Both the position numbers and the translations under genes were made by a program. A stretch of 64,000 nt of DNA, taken from Glandiceps talaboti. Taxonomy: Eukaryota > Hemichordata > Enteropneusta > Spengelidae. The stretch spans positions 7,583,431 through 7,647,430 of the forward strand of contig NC_135555.1 of the NCBI RefSeq assembly GCF_964340395.1. Reading direction: 5' to 3'. Of this stretch, positions 53,393-64,000 are shown piece after piece (position 1 is the stretch's first letter; every line of letters starts with the position of its first letter). Under the pieces are notes generated by a model, which was not told where the DNA came from, did no database searches, and saw nothing but the letters and a program-made list of their open reading frames with translations.

Positions 53393-55626
53393 CTTTGTGT
53401 CTGTGTCTTCAAATGACAAATGAAAAACCATCTGGTGGGGTTGTTACTTATGATATCTAGTTTGGAAAAGATCACACCAAAGATGTGTGCTTTAAATAAA
53501 AAACATAATCTTGTATTTCACACATAAGATACTTGCTGGTTTCTCATCAAAAACAGCTCACTGTTGAGAACCATACATCTCATGTCTGCAAGTTTGGATG
53601 ACATGCAGCACAAAAGCAATGATAGTGCCATACTCATATTAAGCTCTGAGTAAACTTGTAATATGTTAATACACAAAAACACACCAACATTTTACTATTA
53701 TTCTTAACTCATGACACATCAGTTGTTGCCATTCATCACTGTTCAATCAACAGTAAATCGTTTGAGTACATTTTGATTTCTCGTCGTAGTTGTTTTCGTG
53801 CCGGCGTGCGTTACTATATGCGTGGCTTAGACAGTGAAGGTCACGCTGCTAATTATGCAGAAACTGAACAAATTGTGCAATATCAAGGAAACACCACATC
53901 CTTCGTACAGGTACGATAATAGCAGATCAAGTATCGGCAAACTAGACATAAAGATAGACACAAAGTACAACTCTTATTGCAACATGTTGATGTCAACTGT
54001 CAATGGACATTGCTGTAATTACACTCACTGTAGGGTAGCATCTCAGATAGTTAGTTTTCTCATTGAGTGTTTATACGCTATCTTGATTACAAGGTGATTA
54101 TATCCTTACAGGAAGAGCACCACTATCACCCACTTGTGTAATCTACCACATCATGTAACAACAATAGTTTTAGTTTGTGTCTATCATAATTTTGGGAGAA
54201 CATTTTCCATGGCAATAAATGCTTCTTGTTCTTTCTTTCTTTCTTGCTGTCATCCCTGTTTTGTACCCCCACCCCCCCCCCACCCCCCATGTATACATTG
54301 AGTCATGATGGTCAAATGGTTAGAGTGGCTGGCTTGGAATCTGCTGGTTGCTAAATGATTTTAATATCAATGCATACTTTTTATAACATTACAATTGTCT
54401 TCTGGCATTGTTACAACAGTTAATTGCATAGCAGGGATTTCTTGAACATTTTTTATTCGTATGATAAATGATGTCATCAGCTGGTTTATAAATTATACCT
54501 TGATACCAGGTTTGACGTCAGTTCATTGCAAATGGTGGTTAAGTGTGTTCCAGTAAGTGCAATACTGCGAGTACCTGATAACTATGCAGCATAAACTATG
54601 CCCAAACATGTGTAAATTCAGCTTGTGCCCCTTTAATGTATGGTGTAGTGGTCATGCCAAATAGATTATATTAAGAAAATATTTCCTGTGATTAAATTTC
54701 TAACAATTTTCTTTGTACAGACAAGGGGATCTGTGCCTATGTTTTGGTCCCAAAGACCTAATCTGAAGTATAAACCCAAACCAATACTAAGTAATACAAG
54801 AAAACAGGTAAGAATCACCTTATTACAATATATACATGTAGTACTATTTAACATTACATGTTGTTGATATGACAGAATCCCATGACATGTGAGTGCAAGT
54901 ATGTCATGCTTGGGGTATTTGCATGAGTACTTGCAGTGTTGTCTGCAGCTGTACTTTCACAAGCGTGGTGAGTGAAAGTGCAGCAGAAAACACTGCAAAT
55001 ACTTCCCTGAGTACCCAAACAGTCACTCACGTGGCATGGGGTTCTGTTATTATTACAAATATTTATCTGAAACAACAAATTTCTGTAGATATGACACTAT
55101 GCGATCACATGCTTTCCTGTAGAACAAACGATTGCATCCTCATTTGCATATCATTTGCATGCAGGTATGCACGCGCATCACTGCAAGTATGTAATAATTA
55201 CTATTACTCATAAGTACTAAAATTTTCACCAATATGCACAACATAGTTTGATAAGCTGAGAATTTTTGACAGCAAACTCTGTCAGTCTAGTCAAAAGTTC
55301 TAGGTTTATCAAATTATGTAGCCACTTATGTAGTGTCCAGGTGCTTAGTGTGAAAGCAGGGGGGAACCCAGAGTATCTGGATAAACCTGTACTCAGTCGG
55401 GTCAAAGTGAGCATCAGTCTACTTACACTCAGTTCTGTTTAATTTTTAATCCAACCAAGTTGATACAAGGTAGTTTTGAATCCAGACTGCTGTGGTAAGA
55501 GGCACTCGAGTTAAGTGTCTGGCCAACAACCCAAAGAGAAACTAATGTCATAATAAAATGTCACATCAACTATTTTGTAAATACTAGAGAAACAATATTT
55601 TTGAAAATATGTACAGCGAGCGCACG

Positions 55627-55676
<50 letters not shown>

Positions 55677-58600
55677 AACACACACACACGCATTTGAGAT
55701 TTAAAAACTAATGTCATTGTGTTTTTCTGTACATTCACAGATTTTCTCAATGAATGGGTTCTAGTAGTTAAGTCCTGGTGTAAATTGGTATAAATACAAT
55801 ACAATACAGTACAGTACAATACAATACAATACATCTTTATTATCTTAACATGGGCAATTCTTTGAAATTGTGCAACATTAGAGAGTAAAACCATACTTGA
55901 AAAAATATTTAAAACAAGGTCACAAAATACCTTAAAATGTGTACAATAAATACAGTTCAAAAATGAAGAGACAATCACGAATCACTGTTTGGTAAGGAAG
56001 TACTGTTTTCACATTTACATGATGGAGTTGACCTCTTTGGCTGTTCTTCATTGTTTTCTAGTTGGATGGTTTCCAGCGACATTTTGACAGTCAGATTGTT
56101 AACTATGGTAAACAGGTCCTTATAAACTTGGTAAGTAAATGACTGTACAAGTAAAAAATTACGTTTTCAACAGAGACACTATTTTCTCTCCAGATTTGGT
56201 CATTGGCTTGTCTTGATAACGATAATAATCTAAATCAAATTTGGAAAATTAAGGGCAGTCACTACCTGTGCACACAGCCCAAGTATCCTATTGTTATAGC
56301 ATTTAATATGTAACCCTTCTTCTCATGTGTTGTCATTTCAGCTGGATCACAAAGGAGCTGAAGACAAGTTGGAAAAAGCTTTCGCAAAAACTGTGTACGA
56401 ATCTGAGAACAATCAAATAAGGTAAGAACGTATGAAGAAAAGCATTGTCATATCTCAGAATTTCAGAATAAGATTTACTCAGCAGGAAATGAGTAAAGAA
56501 GGTGTATAAAATCAAACGCTCATGAAATAAAAATATAAATTTATATAGATTGAGGAATTTGACAATAGTACTATGTTGGCGTCAGACTCAGGAATGAGGC
56601 AAGGTTCATGCAAAGATATACGACACAATCAGTGTCAGTAACTTGTCAAAGTATAAACACCACAGGAGTCTGAATCTCACAACTCTGTTTACTGATTAGA
56701 ATGCTACACATTACAATGGAGTGCAACTGTTAACTGAAAGTTTATTTTACAGTATGACTAGCTTATACAGATACGAACAAACTATTAAATGAAAGTGATG
56801 CAGTCAACCTAAACCAGAGGCACCCATTATTTTCGTATCAGTTATCTTGTTGTCTTTACCTGATTTGTCTTTGCATAAAGTCTTCTCTTAGCTCACTTCA
56901 TTCAAGCAAGGCACTGATGTTGACGTGATAGAGTACATGTTACTGAGTCAGAATGTATTTTGAGAAGTCTACAAATGTACAATGTCTTGCTATATTTCTA
57001 GGTATGAGTCATTTGATTTTCACCATGAATGTCGGCGGATGAGATGGGACAGATTATCAATTTTGGTTGACAGGATTAGTAAGGACCAAGAAGAATTTGG
57101 GTATGTATGATACTCTGTGCTAAGCTAGTCAGCCAGCTTTGGTATTCTGGTTGCGTAAGATCTAATCATTTCGCATGTGAGGATCACCACAAGATGGCAC
57201 CCCAGATTTGGCAAAATGAAGACTCCAGTTCAGTCATGGCCACTGAATGTGTGGCAGTGCATGAAGCACTGAACAAAATATGTGTTAAACTACCCTGTGT
57301 TAATTCTTAAGATACCATTACAGTAGTGGTTAGGGTTGTTTTGACTACTTGTAGTCTAATAAAACAGTACAGGGAGAACAACATAGAGAATGAATAGGGA
57401 ACTTGCAATCCACGCTGAGCATGCTCAGACGCAAAGGAGTATGGGATTATCTGCGGTTATAGTAATAACTTATCTGGCGCTACCGATGAAATAAACCTCC
57501 CACACTGGTCAGGGTAAATATGAATTGATTATTGGTGGTTATAACTTATAAACAATGTAACAATATTGTTTACAATACTAATTTATTAGCATTTTATCAC
57601 ATTTCCCATGATGCAACATTCAACATGGCGGGTTTGCAAGTTCCCTATTGCAATGTTGTATCTGCTGCCTTTATGTTATAATACTCCAGTATTCTGGCCC
57701 TCACTTCTGGTCCAGAAATGGCTTGTGAACAGCAATCCTAGTGGTCAAACCATGAAATCTTTTATCTCATTGATAACTGGAATATGTCTTATTACTTGAA
57801 GTTTTTCATATGTATGTACTCACCTCCTACATGAACAAGCTGCACTAGTTGTAAATGTAACTGGAGCGTAATTTCTTTATCAGACAACCAACTGTATATT
57901 CACTGAAAATTGTTTAAAATACCAACAATTAGACATTGTAAATTTTATCTATAAGTAGTACAGCAACAGGTTGAATTTGTGATTGCATTGGGGTGTGGAT
58001 TTTAGGGTGTGGACCCAAAAATCAATTTGATTGGATTTATTACACCATACAGTGTTCGATCTAGGGCCCACAATGGCCCTCCTTTTTGGTATCCTAGATC
58101 GAACACTGCCATATTATGTTTACGCACATGTGATTTAATATTGTTCAGTGTATACAATATTATGAGTAAGTCATTATATCTACTCAAGCAGTTTCAAACA
58201 ATCATTCCAATTGTAGCTAGTGTAGCATGTATGAATTTAATACCAGAGCACAATTAGATAAGTTGATAAAAGATGTAATATACAGATTTAACCCTTAAAA
58301 TTCTACATACCAACTGACTATTTTTTAACCAAAACTGTTTGTCTTTCATTATTATAACAATTTGTGTTCCCTACACATTTTCATTACTTTTTATTATTTG
58401 TTAACAGCTTTTTTATGATGAGACGGGATGGTACCGTTGTTAAGACACAGGAAGGTGTCTTTCGTACAAACTGTATTGACTGTCTGGATAGAACTAATGT
58501 CGTACAGAGCTTACTTGCAAGAAGAAGTTTACAGGAACAGATGGAGGTAAATGTGTAGCAGTGACTTCTTTTTTTCATATCATTTAAAGGGGAACACCAC

Positions 58601-61600
58601 TCCAGGAAAAAAGGACATTTTCATAAACTTTGGGTTCTTTAGCGTCATGTCATGCTTTTACATCACACCCACGTTATGCACAATTTTCAGAGAAATGTCA
58701 AGTTGTAGTTGGTCCCCATTTGGAGATTTTTGCCATGGGCCACATTGCATCATGGGAGTCAGCAGAAATGTTTATGCAGTCATTGAACAATGAATATTCA
58801 TGAACCCTGAGAGAATATGACCATCAGTGAAAGTGTCATTTTAGAAATTTCCTGCAAAGGATTATGGGAAAACCTTTGGCGATGATGTCATACTTAACAC
58901 AGTTTCTTCTCTTCACACCTTGTCTTTGTATTTGAAATTTTCATCAAATCTGAAATAAAGTTTAGACAAGAGGTGATTTTATCACAATAGAAGTTTAAAT
59001 GTTTCTCTTCTTTTTTTACAGAAATTTGGAATTTTGAACCCAGGTCAGGCTGTCCAGGACCAAACACATTTTGAATATATCTTTAAAAATAGTAAGTACT
59101 ACCATACTGTCAACTATACACCTTGCCATAAATGATTCACCATAGGTTCAGACAACCAACATGACAAACTAGAAACACAACACCTGCTTTGCTAGAATAT
59201 TTGGTTTCTAATTTGGACAGAAGAAATTGACAACTATTATTTAAAGTAATTGACTACTATTAGAGTGGAGCCCTCTCCAGGATATGAAAACATTTTTGTT
59301 GACTTTGGAGAATAATTTCATATTTTAATTTCGTGCAATTACTAAGAAACATCAAAGTGTGTGATAGGGAGTCTAACTGGCAGAAATGTGGTATCACTGT
59401 CTATATCAAGATTTGCCCGAACAACCTGAACAGAGATGAGGGACAGTACTTTCTCCCTAAGATCTATGGGAGCAATCTATGTGATCGTGTCACAATGCCA
59501 TCTATCATAGCCTGAACGAGACTGATACTTTTTTTTTTTTTTTCACTACTTTTAGTAACTAGTTTTTGTTACAAAAGTTTTGTCGTGTATTTCTTTTTTC
59601 CCTTTTTTCGTGATATAAATAAAATTAAAAAAAATTGATAAAATAAAAAAAAAGACTGATAGTTTGAAATTGAAAGCACTCAGCTTATGTTGTGTTTATT
59701 GGTCAAAATTTTAGTACTCATAAATTAAATTATTTCTAGAGTGGCATCAACATTATTTTGTTACTTCTAAAATATAAAAATAATACTTTAGCATGAACAG
59801 AAGTGTTTGGATTTCATTTTTTTACGGTAAGCAATCCTCATGTTGAAAATGATTCATTTTGTTAAATTCTGTGATTTTTGTGTCTATTATTATTCAGCAT
59901 GGGCAGATAATGCTGATGGCTTAGCTAAGCAATATGCAGGAACCGGTGCTTTGAAAACAGATTATACTAGGTAAGTAATGTACGAACACACTGGTGCAAA
60001 ATGTGTACAAATATTACGTTTATATGATGTAAATATATGGCTAACTTTCGTGACATAGAGCTAATATCCCAGTCAGAGCTGTGAAACAATTCATACTTGA
60101 AGATACTGGCACATCCTGTCATATTGCGCACACATCCTGTCTTAGCACATGAACTTATCACATGCTCTTCTTGTATTATCACATGTCACTACATGAAACA
60201 AAGCATGGAGGAAAAGGAGAGGCAAAGAAACATGAAAACAAAGATGTTTTATTTTTGTATTTTATTTTTTTAAATCGACCGACCAACTGACCCATAGTTG
60301 CCATGAAAAAGTAATGAGAAACATTTTTTTAAAATATGGTCACCCTTATCACATGTTGTCTTACTTGAGAAGTAATGTAAAGTACAGTTGACCGTATTGT
60401 CTGTCAAACTCTTCTCTCCATAGAACTGGGAAACGTACAAAGTGGGGACTCTTAAAAGATGGCTACAATTCTACTATCAGATATTATAAAAACAATTTCT
60501 CAGATGGTTTCAAGCAGGTGAGTTGAAATCAAAAGATATTTCAGGTACTCAGAAACATAAATAGCAAAGTTATTATTAAAAAGTCATCAAAATATAGATT
60601 TTCTTCTAAAGTTTAGATTTGATTGTTTACAGATTAACGATAATAATGTTACGCTTTCCCATACAGTGCTCAAAGCATTTTACAATTGTTATCCCTGGCA
60701 TGGACTTATAGTGACACAACAACCCCATTTATACTTCAAGTTCCTGAGGGCCCATGCAATCATCGCAATTCAAGACTGAAAACATTATTGCATACCTGCA
60801 TGCAAATGATATGCAAATGAGGGCATGATTGTTCCTTGCACATGAAATTGCTTGATTGCACTGTATGATTTTACTGAAATTTGCTGTTTTTATGACAATG
60901 GATGAATATATGCCCTTAACAACAGAACTCCATGCCACATCAGTGCCAGTGCCAGTGCCATGGATAATTGCACTCATTCTTGCGTGTTTTCTACTTGCTG
61001 TGCTCTGGGAAAGTATAACCACAGAGACCAAACACTGTAAGCACTCAGACAAATATCCCAAGTACACCACACTTGCATTATGAGGTACTGTCATAATACT
61101 AGTATTCCATAGATTCACTTGGGGTTAATTTGTTGTTGTTGTTTATCATGAAATATGGATTTGTTGTTTGTGCATAATTGTATCAACTTTGAAACTTTTC
61201 ACAGGATGCCATCGATCTATTTCTTGGTAATTATATGGTAGAAGAGAGTGAAGGTTACATGTTACCATCACCACTGACAAGACAGAAGGAAGCAAAGTTT
61301 ATTGCTGTAAGTTTGCTAAATCAATATGAAATGTCTCGCTTATAAGATCACCAAGAAATTAGTTTTGTTGAGATTTTTAGGAGTAAGCACATTTATTATA
61401 TGAATAATTTGTCAGGATTAAACCAATTTCAAACTTGAAAATTATTCAATTATAATATAACATTCAATTCAAACGTCTTTAAAAAAGCCCGCTTAAGTGC
61501 AAAACTAGTCAAAAATTCAAACTCCTTTCTTCACTCTTACTGCTGAAGCTTGATATTATTTATTCAAAATATCCTGATTTTTCTGTGACTAGGCAAAATA

Positions 61601-62618
61601 AAAGAAATGTTTGTTCCTGATAAATTGAGTTCAGAAATTATTTTATTACATCATTATTAGGGTATGCTAATGAGCAAAGTAAGCAACAAACTGTGCATGT
61701 GCAACAAATTTACTTAATCAAACAAAACTTTTCGAGAAATTATAACGATTATAAGAAGTCAGACTTGTCCCTGAGCAATAGGATTATGTTATGTGTCTCT
61801 ATGCCTGTGCATGCATACTAACAACTGTTCAATGCGCTTTTATGCACCCTACATTTCATTCTAAATACTCCCCGTAAGGTATGATATAATAGGAATACAT
61901 GTCACTTTGCTTTTTAATCAAATGAATATAGAGAAGTAGAAGCTGTTTATGTCTTAAAATTCGACACTTTGTGCAGTATCTTTGAAACAGAGACACACAA
62001 TTTCAATGTTGACAATTACATTATGTACTTCTGTCTTTTTTAAAATTTGACCTTGACATCACGATTCTGCAGATACATGTATATGTACAAAAAATTCTGA
62101 TAATATTGCTATTTTTATTGCATAACTGGTTGTTGTTACAAACCTTATCTCTTTTATCTTTCAGTTGCCTGTCATTGCTTTAGTGGCATTCTCTATGTGT
62201 ATAATATGTCTACTTGTACCAGCAGGTAGGATACTTTGTGTGTATGTATGTCTGTGTCTGTGTCTGTGTCTGTGTCTGTGTCTGTGTCTGTATGACTGCA
62301 TGTGTGTGTGTGTGTGTGTGTGGGTGTGTGTGGGTGTGTATCTGAGTGGAGCAGTATTTTTGTAAATGTTGGATTCTGGAGAGTCATTTGATGATTCACA
62401 ACACTTACATACCACACAATTGCTGGAAAAAAACAAGTTGAAATTTGTTTCTCATTTATTGTCATGTGTAGGTTCTTGTCTTGGACACGCACAGTCTCAT
62501 GGTAGTCATGTATATACAATAGCTGAATATTAAAGTTCATGATTGTTTTACTTGAAAGTAATAAGCACTTGGGACTCATGAGTATAAATTTATAATAGTG
62601 AGTAGTGAGATTTCACTA

Positions 62619-62652
<34 letters not shown>

Positions 62653-62914
62653 AGGGGGGGGGGGTGTTGAAGTCTATCTTGAGTTGTGAGATGCCAATAC
62701 TCATTGACATACAGCTGCTATTTGAATAGAGATACTGATACTATTATATTATTCTGTCCTTTCTCCTATGGTTACAGCTGAATTCTACCAACAAGCTATG
62801 TATGTGTTATTTTGGGGGGCAGCTACAACAGTTACCCTGGCAATCATCTATTACAATGGTATAGAATTTGTCGATAGACCCAAACTTACACAATCCAAGT
62901 TGAAAATGGAGTAA
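49227..62914 (+). CDS. SACM1L: SACM1L, Sac1 phosphatidylinositol-4-phosphate phosphatase, about 594 aa
   Basis: Exons: 49227-49265 (tentative), 49734-49831, 50366-50443, 50853-50980, 51837-51986, 52619-52712, 53723-53910, 54721-54807, 56062-56130, 56342-56421, 57002-57100, 58408-58546, 59022-59091, 59898-59970, 60424-60517, 61205-61306, 62165-62225 and 62778-62914. Exons 2-18 join in perfect phase to 581 residues plus stop. The Sac domain has [40 protein letters not shown] and the CX5R catalytic loop [10 protein letters not shown] (Cys about 392). Two C-terminal membrane segments follow, and the tail KLKME fits the KxKxx ER-retrieval rule. Known role: hydrolysis of PI4P in ER and Golgi membranes. 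Exon 1 ([13 protein letters not shown]) resembles the family start, but its donor phase does not match exon 2. The exon 6 donor GTATCC is weak. Confidence 0.95.
49266..50365 (+). other. SACM1L: SACM1L introns 1 and 2
   Basis: Apart from the exon at 49734-49831, no recognised element. The short open frames at 49310-49498 on both strands show no family resemblance. Confidence 0.5.
50981..51836 (+). other. SACM1L: SACM1L intron 4
   Basis: AT-rich, no recognised element. Confidence 0.6.
52020..52500. repeat. 30-bp minisatellite, about 14-15 copies, SACM1L intron 5
   Basis: Unit CTGGTATACTGTATTCACTC followed by TGTATTGTAC. Twelve near-perfect copies alternate between ATTGTACC/ATTGTACA and CTGT/CTGC variants, then come longer composite units. 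Because 30 is a multiple of three and no frame has a stop, it gives long artefact ORFs on both strands. Confidence 0.95.
52713..53722 (+). other. SACM1L: SACM1L intron 6 with (TGTCTG)n and (TG)n
   Basis: Compound microsatellite at about 53188-53408, mainly hexamer TGTCTG units followed by pure TG. No other element recognised. Confidence 0.9.
53939..54190. repeat. Dispersed repeat related to 38080-38340
   Basis: Shares in order TTGCAACATGTTGAT, GTAATTACACTCA, GTAGCATCTC, CTATCTTGA, GTAATCTACCACATCATG and AACAACAATAGTTTTAGTTT. It starts only about 30 bp after SACM1L exon 7. Confidence 0.65.
54298..54352 (+). mobile_element. SINE head fragment
   Basis: GAGTCATGATGGTCAAATGG, then TTAGAGTGGCTGGCTTGGAA: the tRNA-related head of the family at 2304-2622, cut off after about 55 bp. 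It has an A-box-like tract (TGGTCAAATGG) but is far too short and unpaired to be a tRNA gene. Confidence 0.55.
54865..55185 (+). mobile_element. Foldback element, copy 1, SACM1L intron 8
   Basis: The left arm 54868-54960 and right arm 54964-55050 are imperfect inverses about 85 bp long (CCATGACATGTGAGTG against CACTCACGTGGCATGG; GGTATTTGCATGAGTACTTG against the CAAATACTTCCCTGAGTACC type). A tail to about 55185 has two ATTTGCAT octamers and GCATGCAGGTATGCA. An inverted second copy is at 60775-61105. Confidence 0.75.
55186..56061 (+). other. SACM1L: SACM1L intron 8, 3' part with (CA)n tract
   Basis: (CGCA)/(CA)n at about 55618-55690 and short (ATACA)n units near 55793-55832. No other element. 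Confidence 0.85.
57395..57647. mobile_element. MITE with perfect 16-bp inverted termini, TA-flanked
   Basis: AATAGGGAACTTGCAA (57393-57408) and TTGCAAGTTCCCTATT (57634-57649) are exact inverses. Each inner GGGAACTTGCAA end is preceded by TA (57395-57396, 57646-57647), as expected for a Tc1/mariner-type target duplication. About 250 bp, no ORF, in SACM1L intron 11. Confidence 0.75.
57690..57790. repeat. Dispersed repeat related to 37810-37910
   Basis: GGCCCTCACTTCTGGTCCAG, AACAGCAATCCTAGTGGTCA and AATCTTTTATCT match 37816-37890 in order. Confidence 0.5.
57837..58229. mobile_element. MITE-like element, diverged copy of the 3734-4090 family
   Basis: Ends AAGCTGCACTAGTTGTAA (57837-57854) and TTGTAGCTAGTGTAGCAT (58211-58228) match the termini of the element at 3734-4090, and the interior ACCCAAAAATCAATTTGATT is the inverse of 3878-3900. 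Inside is a perfect 16-bp hairpin, CAGTGTTCGATCTAGG (58050-58065) with CCTAGATCGAACACTG (58093-58108), absent from the other copy. Confidence 0.7.
58408..58546 (+). CDS. SACM1L: SACM1L exon 12, catalytic CX5R exon
   Basis: Encodes the end of the Sac catalytic domain including [20 protein letters not shown]. The first Cys of C-I-D-C-L-D-R is the phosphatase nucleophile in the family and the Arg binds phosphate. All catalytic residues are intact, so the enzyme should be active. Confidence 0.95.
58575..58975. repeat. Possible dispersed repeat, relative at 59262-59515
   Basis: AGGGGAACACCACTCCAGGA, GACATTTTCATAAACTTTGG and ATGCACAATTTTCAGAGAAA parallel GAGTGGAGCCCTCTCCAGGA, AACATTTTTGTTGACTTTGG and GTGCAATTACTAAGAAACAT in the next intron. 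Similarity is partial. Confidence 0.45.
59092..59897 (+). other. SACM1L: SACM1L intron 13
   Basis: Holds the second copy of the weak repeat (59262-59515) and poly-T and poly-A tracts near 59530-59650. No gene. Confidence 0.5.
60634..60772 (-). mobile_element. SINE 3' fragment, inverted
   Basis: Read on the minus strand it has GAAGTATAAATGGGGTTGTT, CCATGCCAGGGATAACAATT, GTAAAATGCTTTGAGCACTG and TATGGGAAAGCGTAACATTA, matching the 3' half of the SINE at 2304-2622. It abuts the foldback copy at 60775. Confidence 0.7.
60775..61105 (-). mobile_element. Foldback element, copy 2, SACM1L intron 15
   Basis: The reverse complement of 54865-55185 with moderate divergence: shared CATTTGCATATCATTTGCAT, GCAGGTATGCA, and CAACAGAACTCCATGCCACA against the other copy's ACAGAACCCCATGCCACGTG. 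Open frames on both strands here are repeat translations. Confidence 0.7.
61307..62164 (+). other. SACM1L: SACM1L intron 16
   Basis: AT-rich, no recognised element. Confidence 0.6.
62226..62777 (+). other. SACM1L: SACM1L intron 17 with microsatellites
   Basis: (TGTCTG)n and (TG)n at about 62240-62340 and (TG)n followed by poly-G at about 62625-62665. Confidence 0.9.
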
Positions 62915-63052
62915 AGACTGTTCATGTGGTTCTACCTCAGTTGATTTAGTCAATGAAGATACAAGTGGGAGAAGAGCAACGAAAAGATGATCTGGAAAGA
63001 TGGCGAACTGAATAAGATGACGTGAAATGAACATTTTTTCTGATCTGTTTAC

Positions 63053-63189
63053 ACCCATGCATAAAGTGGTTGATTGACACCCATAAAGTGGTTGATTGAC
63101 ACCATTTGTGTGGTTGATTGACACCATTTGTGTGGTTGATTGACACCCATTACGTAGTTGATTGACACCCATTACGTAGTTGATTGACA
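63053..63189. repeat. SACM1L: 22-bp tandem repeat in SACM1L 3' UTR, six copies as three pairs
   Basis: Unit CACCCATAAAGTGGTTGATT then GA. Copies 1-2 carry CATAAAGTGG, copies 3-4 CATTTGTGTGG and copies 5-6 CATTACGTAG. The array ends about 12 bp before the AATAAA at 63200-63205, so it is probably in the mature mRNA. Confidence 0.85.
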
Positions 63190-63199
63190 TAATTTTTAG

Positions 63200-63205
63200 A
63201 ATAAA
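63200..63205 (+). terminator. SACM1L: SACM1L polyadenylation signal candidate
   Basis: AATAAA 286 bp after the stop codon, first canonical hexamer downstream. Confidence 0.55.
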
Positions 63206-64000
63206 TATGAATTAATAAATCACACTGTTATATGATGATATTGAATCATGTACAGTATTCTATAATTTCCAGTATAGCTATAAAAGTCTTTCTTTTGATT
63301 ATTCGTTAAGTCATAGATTCTGACCATGTCTGCTATTTTCAACAAACTATGTACCTTCTGTACTGATCAGCTCCTTTACATATAAAAAAAACAATAAGTA
63401 ATTGTTTGAACTAGTATAAATTGTAGCTCTATCTGTCATTGTATCTTTGAAGTCTGTTTTGATGGATTTATCAGAGCTAATCAACTTGATGCAATTCCTC
63501 ATCAAACTTACAACTGAAATGCAACAACATAACTTGTTAGTGTCAGTCATGTTAACAGGTCAGTTAGTTAGTGTGTATGTGTGTTTTGAGGTGGGGGTGG
63601 GGGGTGTATGTACATTAATGCTTGATTGTAAACAAACGCATCAAATTTTATTTTAAAACAAGCAAAAAAATGTCTGGAATTTAGGTTGCATTTACACAAT
63701 GACGTTTTGAATTTAAAATTATAATATTGTCATTTTAATGAATTTTCATGTGTTTACATGATAGGCCAATTAGCAATTTTGACCATTTTAATACACAGAA
63801 ATACCGAAGATGTAACAAATAAAAAAATGGTGCTGTCTCTCATGCGCTAACAAAACAACATGATTTAGGTGTGCGTGTGTGTACGTTATCAATGGGGGTC
63901 ATTCCCGAGGTCCAATATGTACGTTATTGAATTATTGCATTTTTGTTTGTTTACATGACTCTGTTTCAGTTCTTTCCATTTTCACACTTGTACACAGACT
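63206..64000. other. Downstream flank of SACM1L
   Basis: AT-rich sequence with no recognised gene; small open frames have no family resemblance. Confidence 0.5.

Noticed and set aside
54298-54352. Possible tRNA gene
   Set aside because: An A-box-like word is present but no cloverleaf can be formed; it matches a SINE head.
54893-55213. 106-codon open frame in SACM1L intron 8
   Set aside because: It is part of a foldback element; the similar frame at 60729-61118 is the inverted second copy.

Overview
The window is nuclear DNA of an animal, most likely a marine invertebrate. It is AT-rich and carries spliced GT-AG genes with long introns, very abundant microsatellites and minisatellites, tRNA-derived SINE pieces and several foldback or MITE-like elements. 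The encoded proteins are close to vertebrate orthologues in every domain, but the intron layout is not that of vertebrates. I cannot name the species: hemichordate, echinoderm, amphioxus and lophotrochozoan origins all remain possible.

Five protein-coding genes are supported. (1) 297-3547 (+): the last four coding exons of CFDP1 (Bucentaur/BCNT, a chromatin-remodelling subunit of the SWR1/SRCAP type). (2) 9251-33409 (+): a complete Cas-family adaptor of the BCAR1/p130Cas type, with a 7-codon first exon, an 18.4-kb intron, an SH3 exon and one 2.58-kb exon carrying everything else. (3) 39628-40977 (-): SMIM13, a two-exon small membrane protein. (4) 41419-45660 (+): PSMB5, the chymotrypsin-like beta5 proteasome subunit, with six coding exons including one of 30 nt. 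(5) 49227-62914 (+): SACM1L, the ER/Golgi PI4P phosphatase, with about 18 coding exons. SMIM13 and PSMB5 are head to head, 441 bp apart start to start, probably on a shared promoter. CFDP1 followed by BCAR1 on the same strand is also the human 16q23 arrangement, so this looks like an old linkage. The five genes do not form a pathway; they are housekeeping or signalling genes that happen to be neighbours.

Non-coding layout: 3.5-9.2 kb is intergenic with a MITE, a 38-bp minisatellite, a pure (TC)n tract and a BCAR1 promoter region with a CRE. 9.3-27.6 kb is BCAR1 intron 1, with compound microsatellites, several minisatellites and a foldback. 33.4-39.6 kb holds the BCAR1 3' region, a MITE and, at 35382-35467, a structure matching a type I hammerhead self-cleaving ribozyme between two (TA)n tracts. 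45.7-49.2 kb has a 190-bp tandem repeat and another pure (TC)n tract. The SACM1L introns carry a 30-bp array, SINE pieces and two families of foldback elements whose relatives lie elsewhere in the window.

The hammerhead-like motif is the most interesting item. It has the conserved core, a perfect 15-bp outer helix and no associated ORF, and is probably the remnant of a Penelope-like or retrozyme-like element.
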